Shown: piece by piece, positions 1 through 7,055 of the stretch | Numbering within the stretch: the first letter of the stretch is position 1 | Layout: every line of letters begins with the position of its first letter | NCBI GenBank assembly: GCA_900550415.1 | Contig: URSO01000076.1 | Span: 1-8,349 of the forward strand | Length of the DNA stretch: 8,349 nt | Source of the DNA: an uncultured Collinsella sp. | Lineage (GTDB): Bacteria; Actinomycetota; Coriobacteriia; Coriobacteriales; Coriobacteriaceae | Reading direction: 5' to 3' | Translations under genes and position numbers: made by a program | The notes under the pieces: generated by a model | The model's database searches: none | Seen by the model: only the letters and a program-made list of their open reading frames with translations | What the model was told of the DNA's origin: nothing

Positions 1-1
1 G

Positions 2-145
2 GCCGACAGCTTGCGCCTAAAACGCTACGCGGACGAGCTCGCGCCCGCGTTTTCGACGGCGCAGCCTCCGCCCGTTCTTCTTCCCGCTTTTTCGCAATGC
101 GGAGTCTGTTGTGCGCTGCACGCAACGATGATTTATTCCGAATAA
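2..145 (+). CDS. possible 3' end of an unrecognised protein gene (partial)
   Basis: The frame opening at base 2 reads 47 codons to a TAA at 143-145, and its start lies outside the window. The first 20 or so codons have the strong G/C third-position bias of the real genes further on, and encode a plausible helix (ADSLRLKRYADELAPAF). The second half is proline- and cysteine-rich with weaker coding character. No family can be named. A competing frame starting at base 1 is also open, to about base 163, so this call rests only on codon bias. If real, the gene would converge on the rhamnosidase-like fragment. The rest of 146-253 holds only hairpins. Confidence 0.25.
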   Translation, partial: ADSLRLKRYADELAPAFSTAQPPPVLLPAFSQCGVCCALHATMIYSE

Positions 146-164
146 TTCCTCTATACTCAATTTA

Positions 165-181
165 GCAGGCCGGAGGCCTGC
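165..181. other. short perfect hairpin in the 3' intergenic region
   Basis: GCAGGCC at 165-171 and GGCCTGC at 175-181 form a perfect 7-bp stem around a 3-nt loop. No T-run follows on either strand, so it is not a typical intrinsic terminator. It may help stop or protect transcripts converging from both sides. Confidence 0.4.
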
Positions 182-192
182 CCGATCGCACT

Positions 193-231
193 GCAAAACG
201 AACGGGGTGGAGCACAATCGTACCCCACCCC
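193..231 (-). terminator. intrinsic terminator for the rhamnosidase-like gene
   Basis: GGGGTGG (204-210) pairs with CCACCCC (225-231) over a 14-nt loop, starting 23 nt beyond the minus-strand stop at 254-256. Read on the minus strand, the stem is followed by an interrupted T-rich tail (GTTCGTTTTG). The tail is imperfect, so this is a moderate call. Confidence 0.5.
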
Positions 232-253
232 TCATCGTATCGTCGGGAATCCC

Positions 254-460
254 TTATTTCAGCGTCGACCGGAACTCGTAACGGCCCGAACCGAGGCGCA
301 CGAGCGTATAGCCGTCGTCCCAGCCCGCAACTTTCAGATCGCTGCGGCCGTCGAGTGCGCGGCCCGACTCGGTCACCTTGTCGGCAGCAGCCGACGGGAC
401 ATAGACCTCGGCGGTAGTGTTGGCCGGAATCTCGACCGTCAGCGTCAGCGCGTCGCCCTC
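254..460 (-). CDS. C-terminal fragment of an alpha-L-rhamnosidase-like glycosidase (5' end missing)
   Basis: About 68 residues remain, ending at a TAA (complement of 254-256). The segment EGDALTLTVEIPANTTAEVY followed by VPSAAADKVTESG resembles the C-terminal beta-sandwich of GH78 alpha-L-rhamnosidases. In that family a short strand leads into a 'PANTTA.V.vP' stretch and then 'v.esG'. GH78 enzymes cut terminal rhamnose from plant glycosides and polysaccharides, but the catalytic barrel of such an enzyme would lie upstream and is absent here. The minus-strand frame stays open to about 1108. Beyond 460, however, it is only the antisense of the ABC ATPase gene and no longer resembles a glycosidase, so the real similarity stops at the 440-460 junction. 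The fragment therefore has no start codon or ribosome site of its own. The family is recognised by pattern only; another glycosidase with a similar C-terminal domain is possible. Confidence 0.6.
   Translation of the reverse strand, partial: EGDALTLTVEIPANTTAEVYVPSAAADKVTESGRALDGRSDLKVAGWDDGYTLVRLGSGRYEFRSTLK
440..460. other. gene-to-gene junction (rearrangement or assembly breakpoint)
   Basis: This 21-base stretch is coding-compatible with both flanking gene fragments. On plus it encodes the ABC residues QRQRVAL; on minus it encodes EGDALTL of the glycosidase C-terminus. To the left only the glycosidase matches its family, and to the right only the ATPase. Such a shared short segment is what joining at microhomology would leave, whether by an inversion or deletion in the cell or by a chimeric assembly. 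The sequence alone cannot decide which. Confidence 0.6.
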
Positions 461-1144
461 GGCCGCGCCATCGTGCGTGACCCCAAGGTCTTCCTGATGG
501 ACGAGCCGCTGTCCAACCTGGATGCCAAGCTTCGTAACCAGATGCGCGCCGAGCTCATTAAGCTGCGTCACGAGATCAAGGGCACCTTCATCTACGTTAC
601 CCACGACCAGACCGAGGCTATGACCCTCGGCGACCGCATCGTGGTCATGAAGGACGGCGTCGTCCAGCAGATCGCCACGCCGCAGGAGGTCTTCAACCAT
701 CCCGCGAACATCTTCGTCGCCGGCTTCATCGGCGTGCCGCAGATGAACTTCTTCGATGCCCAGCTGGTGCGCTCGGGCAACGGCTTTACTGTCAAGACCG
801 AGGATATGAACGTGGCGCTCGCCCCGGAGACTTGCGCTCAGCTTGCCCTCAACTGGGACGGCGGCGACGTGAAGGAGATTACGGCCGGCGTGCGCCCCGA
901 GCAGATCCTGCTTGCCGACAAGGGCGAGGAGGGTGCGCTCCAGGGCACCGTCGAGGTGACCGAGCTCATGGGCTCGACCGAGCATGTCCATGTGACCGCT
1001 CCCGACGGCCAGTTTGTCCTGATTATCCCCGTCGTCGACCTCGAGGCCAAGGGCGCGCTCAAGGCTGGCGACCCCATCTGGTTCAAGTTCGAGAAGAACG
1101 CGACTCATCTCTTCGATAAGGTGTCTGGCAAGAACCTTATCTAG
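440..1144 (+). CDS. sugar ABC transporter ATP-binding protein (MsmK/UgpC/MalK type), 5'-truncated
   Basis: This is the energising subunit of a carbohydrate importer, acting on the cytoplasmic face of the membrane. Similarity begins at 440 inside the ABC signature: QRQRVALGRAIVRDPK reads exactly as the part following 'LSGG', but the preceding codons give LDR instead. Downstream are Walker B (VFLMDEP), the D-loop (LSNLDAK) and the H-loop (YVTHDQTEA). A C-terminal regulatory region with TOBE/OB-fold character follows (GVRPEQILL, VTELMGSTEHVHV), as in the MalK/UgpC/MsmK group. About 234 residues remain of the usual 360-380. Walker A and the Q-loop are missing, so the product could not bind ATP normally. 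The first in-frame start is a GTG at 473 with no Shine-Dalgarno sequence. The stop is TAG at 1142-1144, followed by a strong terminator. The 3' end is intact, so the loss is a clean 5' truncation at the junction with the antiparallel glycosidase fragment. The substrate cannot be told. Confidence 0.85.
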   Translation, partial: QRQRVALGRAIVRDPKVFLMDEPLSNLDAKLRNQMRAELIKLRHEIKGTFIYVTHDQTEAMTLGDRIVVMKDGVVQQIATPQEVFNHPANIFVAGFIGVPQMNFFDAQLVRSGNGFTVKTEDMNVALAPETCAQLALNWDGGDVKEITAGVRPEQILLADKGEEGALQGTVEVTELMGSTEHVHVTAPDGQFVLIIPVVDLEAKGALKAGDPIWFKFEKNATHLFDKVSGKNLI

Positions 1145-1212
1145 GCCCGGTGCATCCAGGCCCTCCCTTTGGGCGACTGCGGCTTTGCCATCCTTTTGCC
1201 GCGGTCACATAT

Positions 1213-1258
1213 AAGGCTCCCCTCCCGTCCACTGGGCGAGAGGGGAGCCTTTCTTTGT
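1213..1258 (+). terminator. intrinsic terminator of the ABC ATPase gene
   Basis: AAGGCTCCCCTC (1213-1224) and GAGGGGAGCCTT (1240-1251) form a perfect 12-bp stem with a 15-nt loop, followed by TCTTTGTG. It lies about 70 nt after the TAG at 1142-1144. The 1145-1212 spacer shows nothing else recognisable. Confidence 0.9.
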
Positions 1259-1283
1259 GTTGGGGCTTTCCGTCTGTCAGTTT

Positions 1284-1501
1284 GTCTTGATCTGTAACAG
1301 GTAGGGCCGATTTCGGACGTTAGATGTTACAGATCGAGACGGTTCCGCTGAGCTAACCATTTCATCTAAATCTGTAACACCAAAGGCGAATTACACCTGC
1401 TAGATGTTACAGATTGAGATAAACCCAAGGGGAGGGGCCGGTATGTCTCAATCTGTAACGGCTGGGACCGTTTTGGTTGAGTAATTGCTACGGATCGAGA
1501 T
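1284..1501. repeat. array of three 57-bp inverted-repeat units (six 16-mers in alternating orientation)
   Basis: The 16-mer RTCTCRATCTGTAACA occurs six times in alternating orientation. Unit 1 has arms 1284-1299 and 1325-1340, unit 2 has 1364-1379 and 1405-1420, and unit 3 has 1445-1460 and 1486-1501. Every unit has exactly a 25-nt loop, and the gaps between units are 23 and 24 nt. The arms of units 1 and 2 pair at 15 of 16 positions (plus one G-U in unit 1). Unit 3 is degenerate: 11 Watson-Crick pairs, three G-U pairs and two A-C mismatches. Loops and spacers differ in sequence, apart from a shared TAGA just before the right arm in units 1 and 2. Centre-to-centre distances between successive 16-mers are 41, 39, 41, 40 and 41 bp. 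The array sits between two terminators and overlaps no credible gene. It most resembles a cluster of REPIN-type palindromic repeats or a phased protein-binding array; its function is unknown. Confidence 0.9.
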
Positions 1502-1540
1502 TGTTTGGCAGAGTCGGGTCACAGGGTAACGTGCGGGCAC

Positions 1541-1573
1541 AAAAAACGGAGCCGTGTTGCCACGACTCCGTTT
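1541..1573 (-). terminator. intrinsic terminator of glgP
   Basis: The stem is AAACGGAGCCGTG (1544-1556) with CACGACTCCGTTT (1561-1573), 13 bp with one mismatch that becomes a G-U pair in the minus-strand RNA. The loop reads GCAA (a GNRA tetraloop) on that strand. The A-run at 1541-1546 gives six U residues after the stem. It lies 27 bases past the glgP stop codon. The T's at 1571-1573 could make it weakly bidirectional. Confidence 0.9.
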
Positions 1574-1600
1574 CTCAAGAGGATGGGTAAGGGGAATGAG

Positions 1601-3868
<2,268 letters not shown>

Positions 3869-3873
3869 GTTTT

Positions 3874-3878
3874 CTCCT
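3874..3878 (-). promoter_or_regulatory. ribosome binding site fixing the glgP start
   Basis: AGGAG on the minus strand ends 5 nt before the ATG at 3866-3868. It selects this start over the upstream in-frame ATG at 3895. Confidence 0.8.
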
Positions 3879-3904
3879 GTGATGGGTTGTTTCATGTCTA
3901 CAAT

Positions 3905-3948
3905 TCATAAGAAGCCCGCGCGAGGGGATTGGGGTGGCCTCGCGCGGG
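3905..3948 (-). terminator. GC-rich hairpin between malQ and glgP (partial terminator or processing stem)
   Basis: CCCGCGCGAGG (3915-3925) pairs perfectly with CCTCGCGCGGG (3938-3948) across a 12-nt loop. On the minus strand it is followed by CTTCTTATG, a weak T-rich tail. It starts about 49 nt after the malQ stop and ends 46 nt before the glgP start. With so poor a tail it more likely dampens read-through, or stabilises the malQ mRNA 3' end, than fully terminates. No convincing separate glgP promoter is visible after it. Confidence 0.6.
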
Positions 3949-3996
3949 AAAAGCAAGCGCGTCCGCACGGTGGGGAGGGGTCGGGCGCGGTAGCTC

Positions 3997-5502
3997 CTAT
4001 TGAGGAAGCTCGATTTCAGCTTCCGACGGGATGCGGAAGTAGGTTTCGGTCCAGTCGGTGAGTTTGTGCTCGAGCTCGCGGGTGATGGCGCCGTCGAGCA
4101 TGCGCCAAGTCCAGTTGCCGCCCAGCGTGGAAGGGGTGTTGATGCGCGCCTCATTGCCCAAGTTGAGCAGGTCCTGCATGGTGTAGATGCACGTGTCGCT
4201 TACGCTGGCGGCGATGGTGCGATTGAGTGCATCTGCCATGGGTTCGCCGGCCTGCTGATGGGCGTACAGGGCTGCCTGCTCGCGCTGACGCGGGGTGGCC
4301 GTTCCCTCAAACCAACCACGCGCCGTTTCGTTGTCGTGGGTGCCCACGTAGGCGACGGTGTTGGCAATGTAGTTGTGCGGCAGGTAGTACGAGTTGGTGC
4401 CCTCAAAGGCAAACTGCAGGATCTTCATGCCAGGGAAGCCCGAGTTGTCGCGCATGTCGATGACACCGGGAGTGAGGAAGCCCAAGTCCTCGGCGATGAT
4501 GGGCAGCGTGCCGAGCTTTTCCTCGAGCGCTTTGAAGAGCTTGAGGCCGGGACCCTGCGTCCACGAACCGTAGGACGAATCGGGCGAGGAGAACGGCACC
4601 TCCCAATAGGCCTCGAAGCCGCGGAAGTGATCCAGGCGGATGACGTCGTACATGTCGAGGGCAGCGCGAATGCGGCCCTCCCACCAGGAGAAGCCGTCGG
4701 ACTCCATGGCGTCCCAGTCGTAGATGGGGTTGCCCCAGTACTGGCCGGTGGCCGAGAACTGGTCGGGCGGCGTGCCGGCGACGCTCACGGGATTGCCGGC
4801 GGCGTCGATCTTAAAGAGCTCAGGTGTCGCCCACATCTCGACGGAGTCGCGCGAGACATAGATGGGCAGGTCGCCGATGATGAGAATGTCGCGCTCGTTG
4901 GCATAGGCCTTGAGGCGGCTCCACTGGCGATCGAAGAAGTACTGCGTCATCTGGTGGTAGAGCATGCGCGCCGGATGGTCGGCGCAGACCTTGGCGGAAG
5001 ACTCGCCGCGGGTGCGGAGCTCCGCGGGCCACTCCCAAAACGCCTTGAGACCGCACTCCTCTTTGACGGTCATGAACTCACAGTAGGGGATGAGCCAGTC
5101 CTCGTTGGCCTGGATAAAGTCATCGAAATCGGCGGGCTTATCGGCGGCAAAGCGCTCGGCTGCGCAGTCGAGAATCTGACGGCGGCCGCCAAAGATAGCA
5201 CCGTAGTCGACATTGCTGGGGTCGGATCCCAGATACACGCCATCGATATCGCGCTGCTCAAGATACCCTGCCTCGATAAGCTCGGCAAAGTCGATGAAGT
5301 TGGGGTTGCCCGCGCGGGCCGAGAACGACTGATAGGGCGAATCGCCATAGCTGGTCGTCGTAAGGGGCAGAATCTGCCAGTAATGTTGTTTGCACGAGGC
5401 GAGAAAATCGACGAAGTCGTAGGCATTCCAGCCAAAGCCGCCGATTCCGTATGGTCCGGGCAGAGATGAGACGGGCATGAGGACGCCGCTTGCACGCTCC
5501 AT
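3997..5502 (-). CDS. malQ: 4-alpha-glucanotransferase (amylomaltase), GH77
   Basis: This cytoplasmic disproportionating enzyme moves maltosyl and longer segments between maltodextrins, releasing glucose and building chains long enough for the phosphorylase. The product is 501 residues, the normal size. The N-terminus ERASGVLMPVSSLPGPYGIG matches the family opening, and LPLTTTSYGDSPYQSFSARAGNP follows. The catalytic set is present: nucleophile D291 in RLDHFRGFEAYWEVP, acid/base E338 in IIAEDLG, and transition-state stabiliser D390 in VGTHDNETARGW. The ATG at 5502 is preferred because it starts the protein exactly at the conserved N-terminus and GGTGAG lies about 7 nt upstream. TTG and GTG codons at 5517 and 5514 are in frame but badly spaced from any ribosome site. 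It is first in a likely malQ-glgP operon, with glgP 128 bp downstream. A promoter with nested inverted repeats lies about 90 bp upstream, which suggests sugar-responsive repression (inference). Confidence 0.95.
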   Translation of the reverse strand: MERASGVLMPVSSLPGPYGIGGFGWNAYDFVDFLASCKQHYWQILPLTTTSYGDSPYQSFSARAGNPNFIDFAELIEAGYLEQRDIDGVYLGSDPSNVDYGAIFGGRRQILDCAAERFAADKPADFDDFIQANEDWLIPYCEFMTVKEECGLKAFWEWPAELRTRGESSAKVCADHPARMLYHQMTQYFFDRQWSRLKAYANERDILIIGDLPIYVSRDSVEMWATPELFKIDAAGNPVSVAGTPPDQFSATGQYWGNPIYDWDAMESDGFSWWEGRIRAALDMYDVIRLDHFRGFEAYWEVPFSSPDSSYGSWTQGPGLKLFKALEEKLGTLPIIAEDLGFLTPGVIDMRDNSGFPGMKILQFAFEGTNSYYLPHNYIANTVAYVGTHDNETARGWFEGTATPRQREQAALYAHQQAGEPMADALNRTIAASVSDTCIYTMQDLLNLGNEARINTPSTLGGNWTWRMLDGAITRELEHKLTDWTETYFRIPSEAEIELPQ

Positions 5503-5582
5503 GAATGCGCTCACCAACCTTCTTGTTGTGGGGTCGGCCTGCCAATGGGTGTGCAGTCCGCCTCCGGTGTTCTGATTCGATA

Positions 5583-5621
5583 TGCCTATTGTAAAACATG
5601 TTGTTTAAACATGTATAGGCA
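5583..5621. promoter_or_regulatory. nested inverted repeats over the malQ promoter (candidate operator)
   Basis: The inner dyad is ACATGTT (5596-5602), 5 nt, AACATGT (5608-5614), and almost fills the -35/-10 spacer. The outer dyad is TGCCTAT (5583-5589) with ATAGGCA (5615-5621), overlapping both promoter hexamers. The two dyads have centres 3 bp apart. The position is what a repressor would need to block RNA polymerase. A LacI-, GntR- or TetR-type sugar regulator is a guess; no regulator gene is in the window. Confidence 0.5.
5588..5617 (-). promoter_or_regulatory. candidate promoter for malQ-glgP
   Basis: On the minus strand, TATACA (-35, 5612-5617, 4 of 6 to consensus) is followed after 18 nt by TACAAT (-10, 5588-5593, 5 of 6). 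A/T-rich sequence lies just upstream of the -35 (TTTTTTATC, about 5624-5632), as in an UP element. Transcription would start near 5581, giving an ~80-nt leader before the ATG at 5502. Confidence 0.55.
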
Positions 5622-5650
5622 AGATAAAAAAGTTGGTCGATTTTCGGCGA

Positions 5651-5665
5651 ATGGCTATATGCCAT
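5651..5665. repeat. short palindrome between galE terminator and malQ promoter
   Basis: ATGGC (5651-5655) and GCCAT (5661-5665) flank TATAT. It lies directly beyond the T-run of the galE terminator and about 35 bp upstream of the malQ -35. It could be an upstream regulator site or chance. Confidence 0.3.
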
Positions 5666-5666
5666 G

Positions 5667-5701
5667 AAAAAAGCCCCGACCTCACAACGTGAAATCGGGG
5701 C
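5667..5701 (-). terminator. intrinsic terminator of galE
   Basis: GCCCCGA (5673-5679) pairs with TCGGGGC (5695-5701). A 3x3 internal loop and a CAC/GTG inner stem complete the hairpin. On the minus strand it is followed by six T's (A-run 5667-5672). It begins 22 bases after the galE stop, so galE and malQ are separate transcription units. Confidence 0.9.
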
Positions 5702-5723
5702 AAGAGCGGTATGTAGGTTTTTG

Positions 5724-6785
5724 CTACTCGGCGTCGGCGAAGCCGTTGGGGTTGTGGCTCTGCCAGTTCCAGCTATCGCGGCACATGTCCGCGATGTCGT
5801 ACTGGGCCTTCCAGCCCATCATGCGCTCGGCCTTGGAGGCATCGCACCAGTTGGCGGCGATGTCGCCGGCGCGGCGCTCGCGGATCACGTAGGGCAGCTC
5901 CTTGCCACAAGCCTTGGAGAAGGCGGCGACGACCTCGAGTACCGAGGTGCCGGTGCCGGTGCCCAGGTTAAAGATCTCGACGCCGGTCTTGCCGTTCATC
6001 CAGTTAAGGGCGGCAACGTGACCAGAGGCCAGATCGCACACGTGGATGTAGTCGCGCACGCCGGTGCCGTCGGGGGTGGGGTAGTCGTTGCCGAAGACCT
6101 GAACGGCCTCGAGCTTGCCCACGGCGACCTGGGCGACATAGGGCACCAGGTTGTTGGGGATGCCCTTGGGGTCCTCGCCGATCAGGCCCGACGGATGAGC
6201 GCCGATGGGGTTGAAGTAACGGAGCAGCACGACGTCCCACTCGGGGTCGGCGGTGTGGACGTCCATAAGGATCTGCTCGATCATCCACTTAGTCCAACCA
6301 TAGGGGTTGGTCGCGGGCTTCTTAGGATCCTCCTCGGTGACGGGCGGGTTGTCCGGGTCGCCGTAGACGGTCGAGGAGCTCGAGAAGATGATGGACTTGC
6401 AGCCATGATTGCGCATGACGTCGATGAGCACCAGGGTGTTCTCGATGTTGTTGTGGTAGTACTCGACGGGCTTGCTCACCGACTCGCCGACGGCCTTAAA
6501 GCCGGCAAAGTGGATGACGCGGTCAATCTGATGGGTATCGAAGATCTTGTTCATCGCATCGCGGTCGAGCACGTTGGCCTCGTAGAAGGTGAGGTTCTTG
6601 GCGGCCTCGTCGCCCACGATGGTCTTGACGCGGTCGACGGCGACGGCGCTGGAGTTGGAGAGATCATCGACGATGACGACCTGGTAGCCACCCTCGAGCA
6701 GCTGAACGACGGTGTGCGAGCCGATAAAGCCGGCGCCACCGGTAACGAGGACGCAGGTGTCTTTGGGGTCGAGTGCTTTGGACAT
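5724..6785 (-). CDS. galE: UDP-glucose 4-epimerase
   Basis: This cytoplasmic, NAD-dependent short-chain dehydrogenase-type epimerase interconverts UDP-galactose and UDP-glucose, the last step of the Leloir pathway and a supply of UDP-galactose for surface glycans. The 353-residue product is slightly longer than the usual ~330-340. The Rossmann NAD motif VTGGAGFIG is at 14-22. FSSSSTVYGD places the catalytic serine at about S137. NPYGWTK gives the YxxxK pair Y162/K166. RYFNPIGAHPSGLIGEDP is the typical substrate-binding segment, and DGTGVRDYIHVCDLASGH is also typical. The ATG at 6785 has AGGAG 5 nt upstream. The gene ends with TAG and its own terminator and is divergent from the cell-wall hydrolase gene. 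The neighbouring malQ-glgP pair makes glucose-1-phosphate, which enters the same nucleotide-sugar pool after activation. No galK or galT is present here. Confidence 0.96.
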   Translation of the reverse strand: MSKALDPKDTCVLVTGGAGFIGSHTVVQLLEGGYQVVIVDDLSNSSAVAVDRVKTIVGDEAAKNLTFYEANVLDRDAMNKIFDTHQIDRVIHFAGFKAVGESVSKPVEYYHNNIENTLVLIDVMRNHGCKSIIFSSSSTVYGDPDNPPVTEEDPKKPATNPYGWTKWMIEQILMDVHTADPEWDVVLLRYFNPIGAHPSGLIGEDPKGIPNNLVPYVAQVAVGKLEAVQVFGNDYPTPDGTGVRDYIHVCDLASGHVAALNWMNGKTGVEIFNLGTGTGTSVLEVVAAFSKACGKELPYVIRERRAGDIAANWCDASKAERMMGWKAQYDIADMCRDSWNWQSHNPNGFADAE

Positions 6786-6822
6786 GTAGTCTCCTATCGA
6801 ATCAGGAACACTTCTTCAGGGG

Positions 6823-6851
6823 AGTATAGCGCAGACAGTTGTTCCAAAAAA
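6823..6851 (-). promoter_or_regulatory. candidate galE promoter
   Basis: On the minus strand the -10 is TATACT (6823-6828, 5 of 6 to consensus). The best-placed -35 is a T-run, TTTTTT (6846-6851), 17 nt upstream and poorly matched. The start site would fall about 30 nt before the ATG. The -10 supports the call; the -35 does not add much. Confidence 0.4.
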
Positions 6852-6857
6852 CGTACG

Positions 6858-6967
6858 CGGCAGGAAAAGCAGAGGATTATGTTAACGTACTCATACAAGA
6901 GCTTGCGTACGCATAACCTGATCTTTGGCATTTGCTTACGAGCCGTCGACCTTGCAGTTTCCTGCCG
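6858..6967. repeat. long-range inverted repeat in the galE / hydrolase divergent region
   Basis: CGGCAGGAAA (6858-6867) and TTTCCTGCCG (6958-6967) are perfect 10-bp inverted copies, 90 bp apart. Nested inside is a second imperfect dyad: GTTAACGTAC (6881-6890) with GTACGCATAAC (6907-6917), 9 pairs with a small internal loop. The inner dyad includes the 10-bp palindrome TGCGTACGCA (6904-6913). If transcribed it could fold as a two-stem structure; as DNA it could hold a bound regulator. No known riboswitch consensus was recognised in it. Confidence 0.5.
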
Positions 6968-6980
6968 TTCGTGGAAATCG

Positions 6981-7008
6981 TTGGGACGCGCCATATGTAC
7001 GCTAATAT
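6981..7008 (+). promoter_or_regulatory. candidate promoter of the cell-wall hydrolase gene
   Basis: TTGGGA (6981-6986) and TAATAT (7003-7008) are separated by 16 nt; each matches consensus at 4 of 6. An alternative -10, TATAAA at 7026-7031, lacks a -35. The leader would be about 40 nt, ending with GGAG (7044-7047) 5 nt before the ATG at 7053. Confidence 0.3.
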
Positions 7009-7055
7009 GTATGAGTTGAGCGACATATAAATAAGCATGTAACGGAGTACATATG
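6992..7055. repeat. inverted repeat CATATGTAC / GTACATATG spanning promoter to start codon
   Basis: CATATGTAC (6992-7000) is perfectly inverted as GTACATATG (7047-7055), and the second arm contains the hydrolase start codon (7053-7055). A further direct copy of the core word ATATGTA is at 7005-7011, and a related ACATATA is at 7023-7029. A regulator site repeated around the start, or an RNA stem masking the start, are both possible. Confidence 0.45.

Noticed and set aside
133..145. palindrome TTATTCCGAATAA
   Set aside because: It is a perfect 6-bp dyad around one base, but short, A/T-rich, and overlaps the end of a possible reading frame. Chance is likely.
473..475. GTG as a true start for the ABC ATPase
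   Set aside because: No Shine-Dalgarno sequence precedes it, and homology continues upstream to 440, so it is only the first in-frame start-like codon of a truncated gene.
461..1108. upstream continuation of the glycosidase frame on the minus strand
   Set aside because: The frame stays open but mirrors the ATPase codons and no longer looks like a glycosidase. The plus-strand ATPase motifs are clear here.
1284..1501. CRISPR array
   Set aside because: Repeats alternate in orientation, are only 16 nt, have 23-25 nt gaps, and there is no leader or cas gene.
4000..5469. 489-codon plus-strand open frame
   Set aside because: Antisense shadow of malQ, with the same compositional cause and no recognisable domain.
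5664..7019. 451-codon plus-strand open frame
   Set aside because: Antisense of galE. Its start lies in the galE terminator and it runs through the divergent promoter region.
6786..7052. c-di-AMP (ydaO-type) riboswitch upstream of the hydrolase, common before actinobacterial cell-wall enzymes
   Set aside because: None of the conserved core of that riboswitch is visible; only dyads and short repeated words are present.
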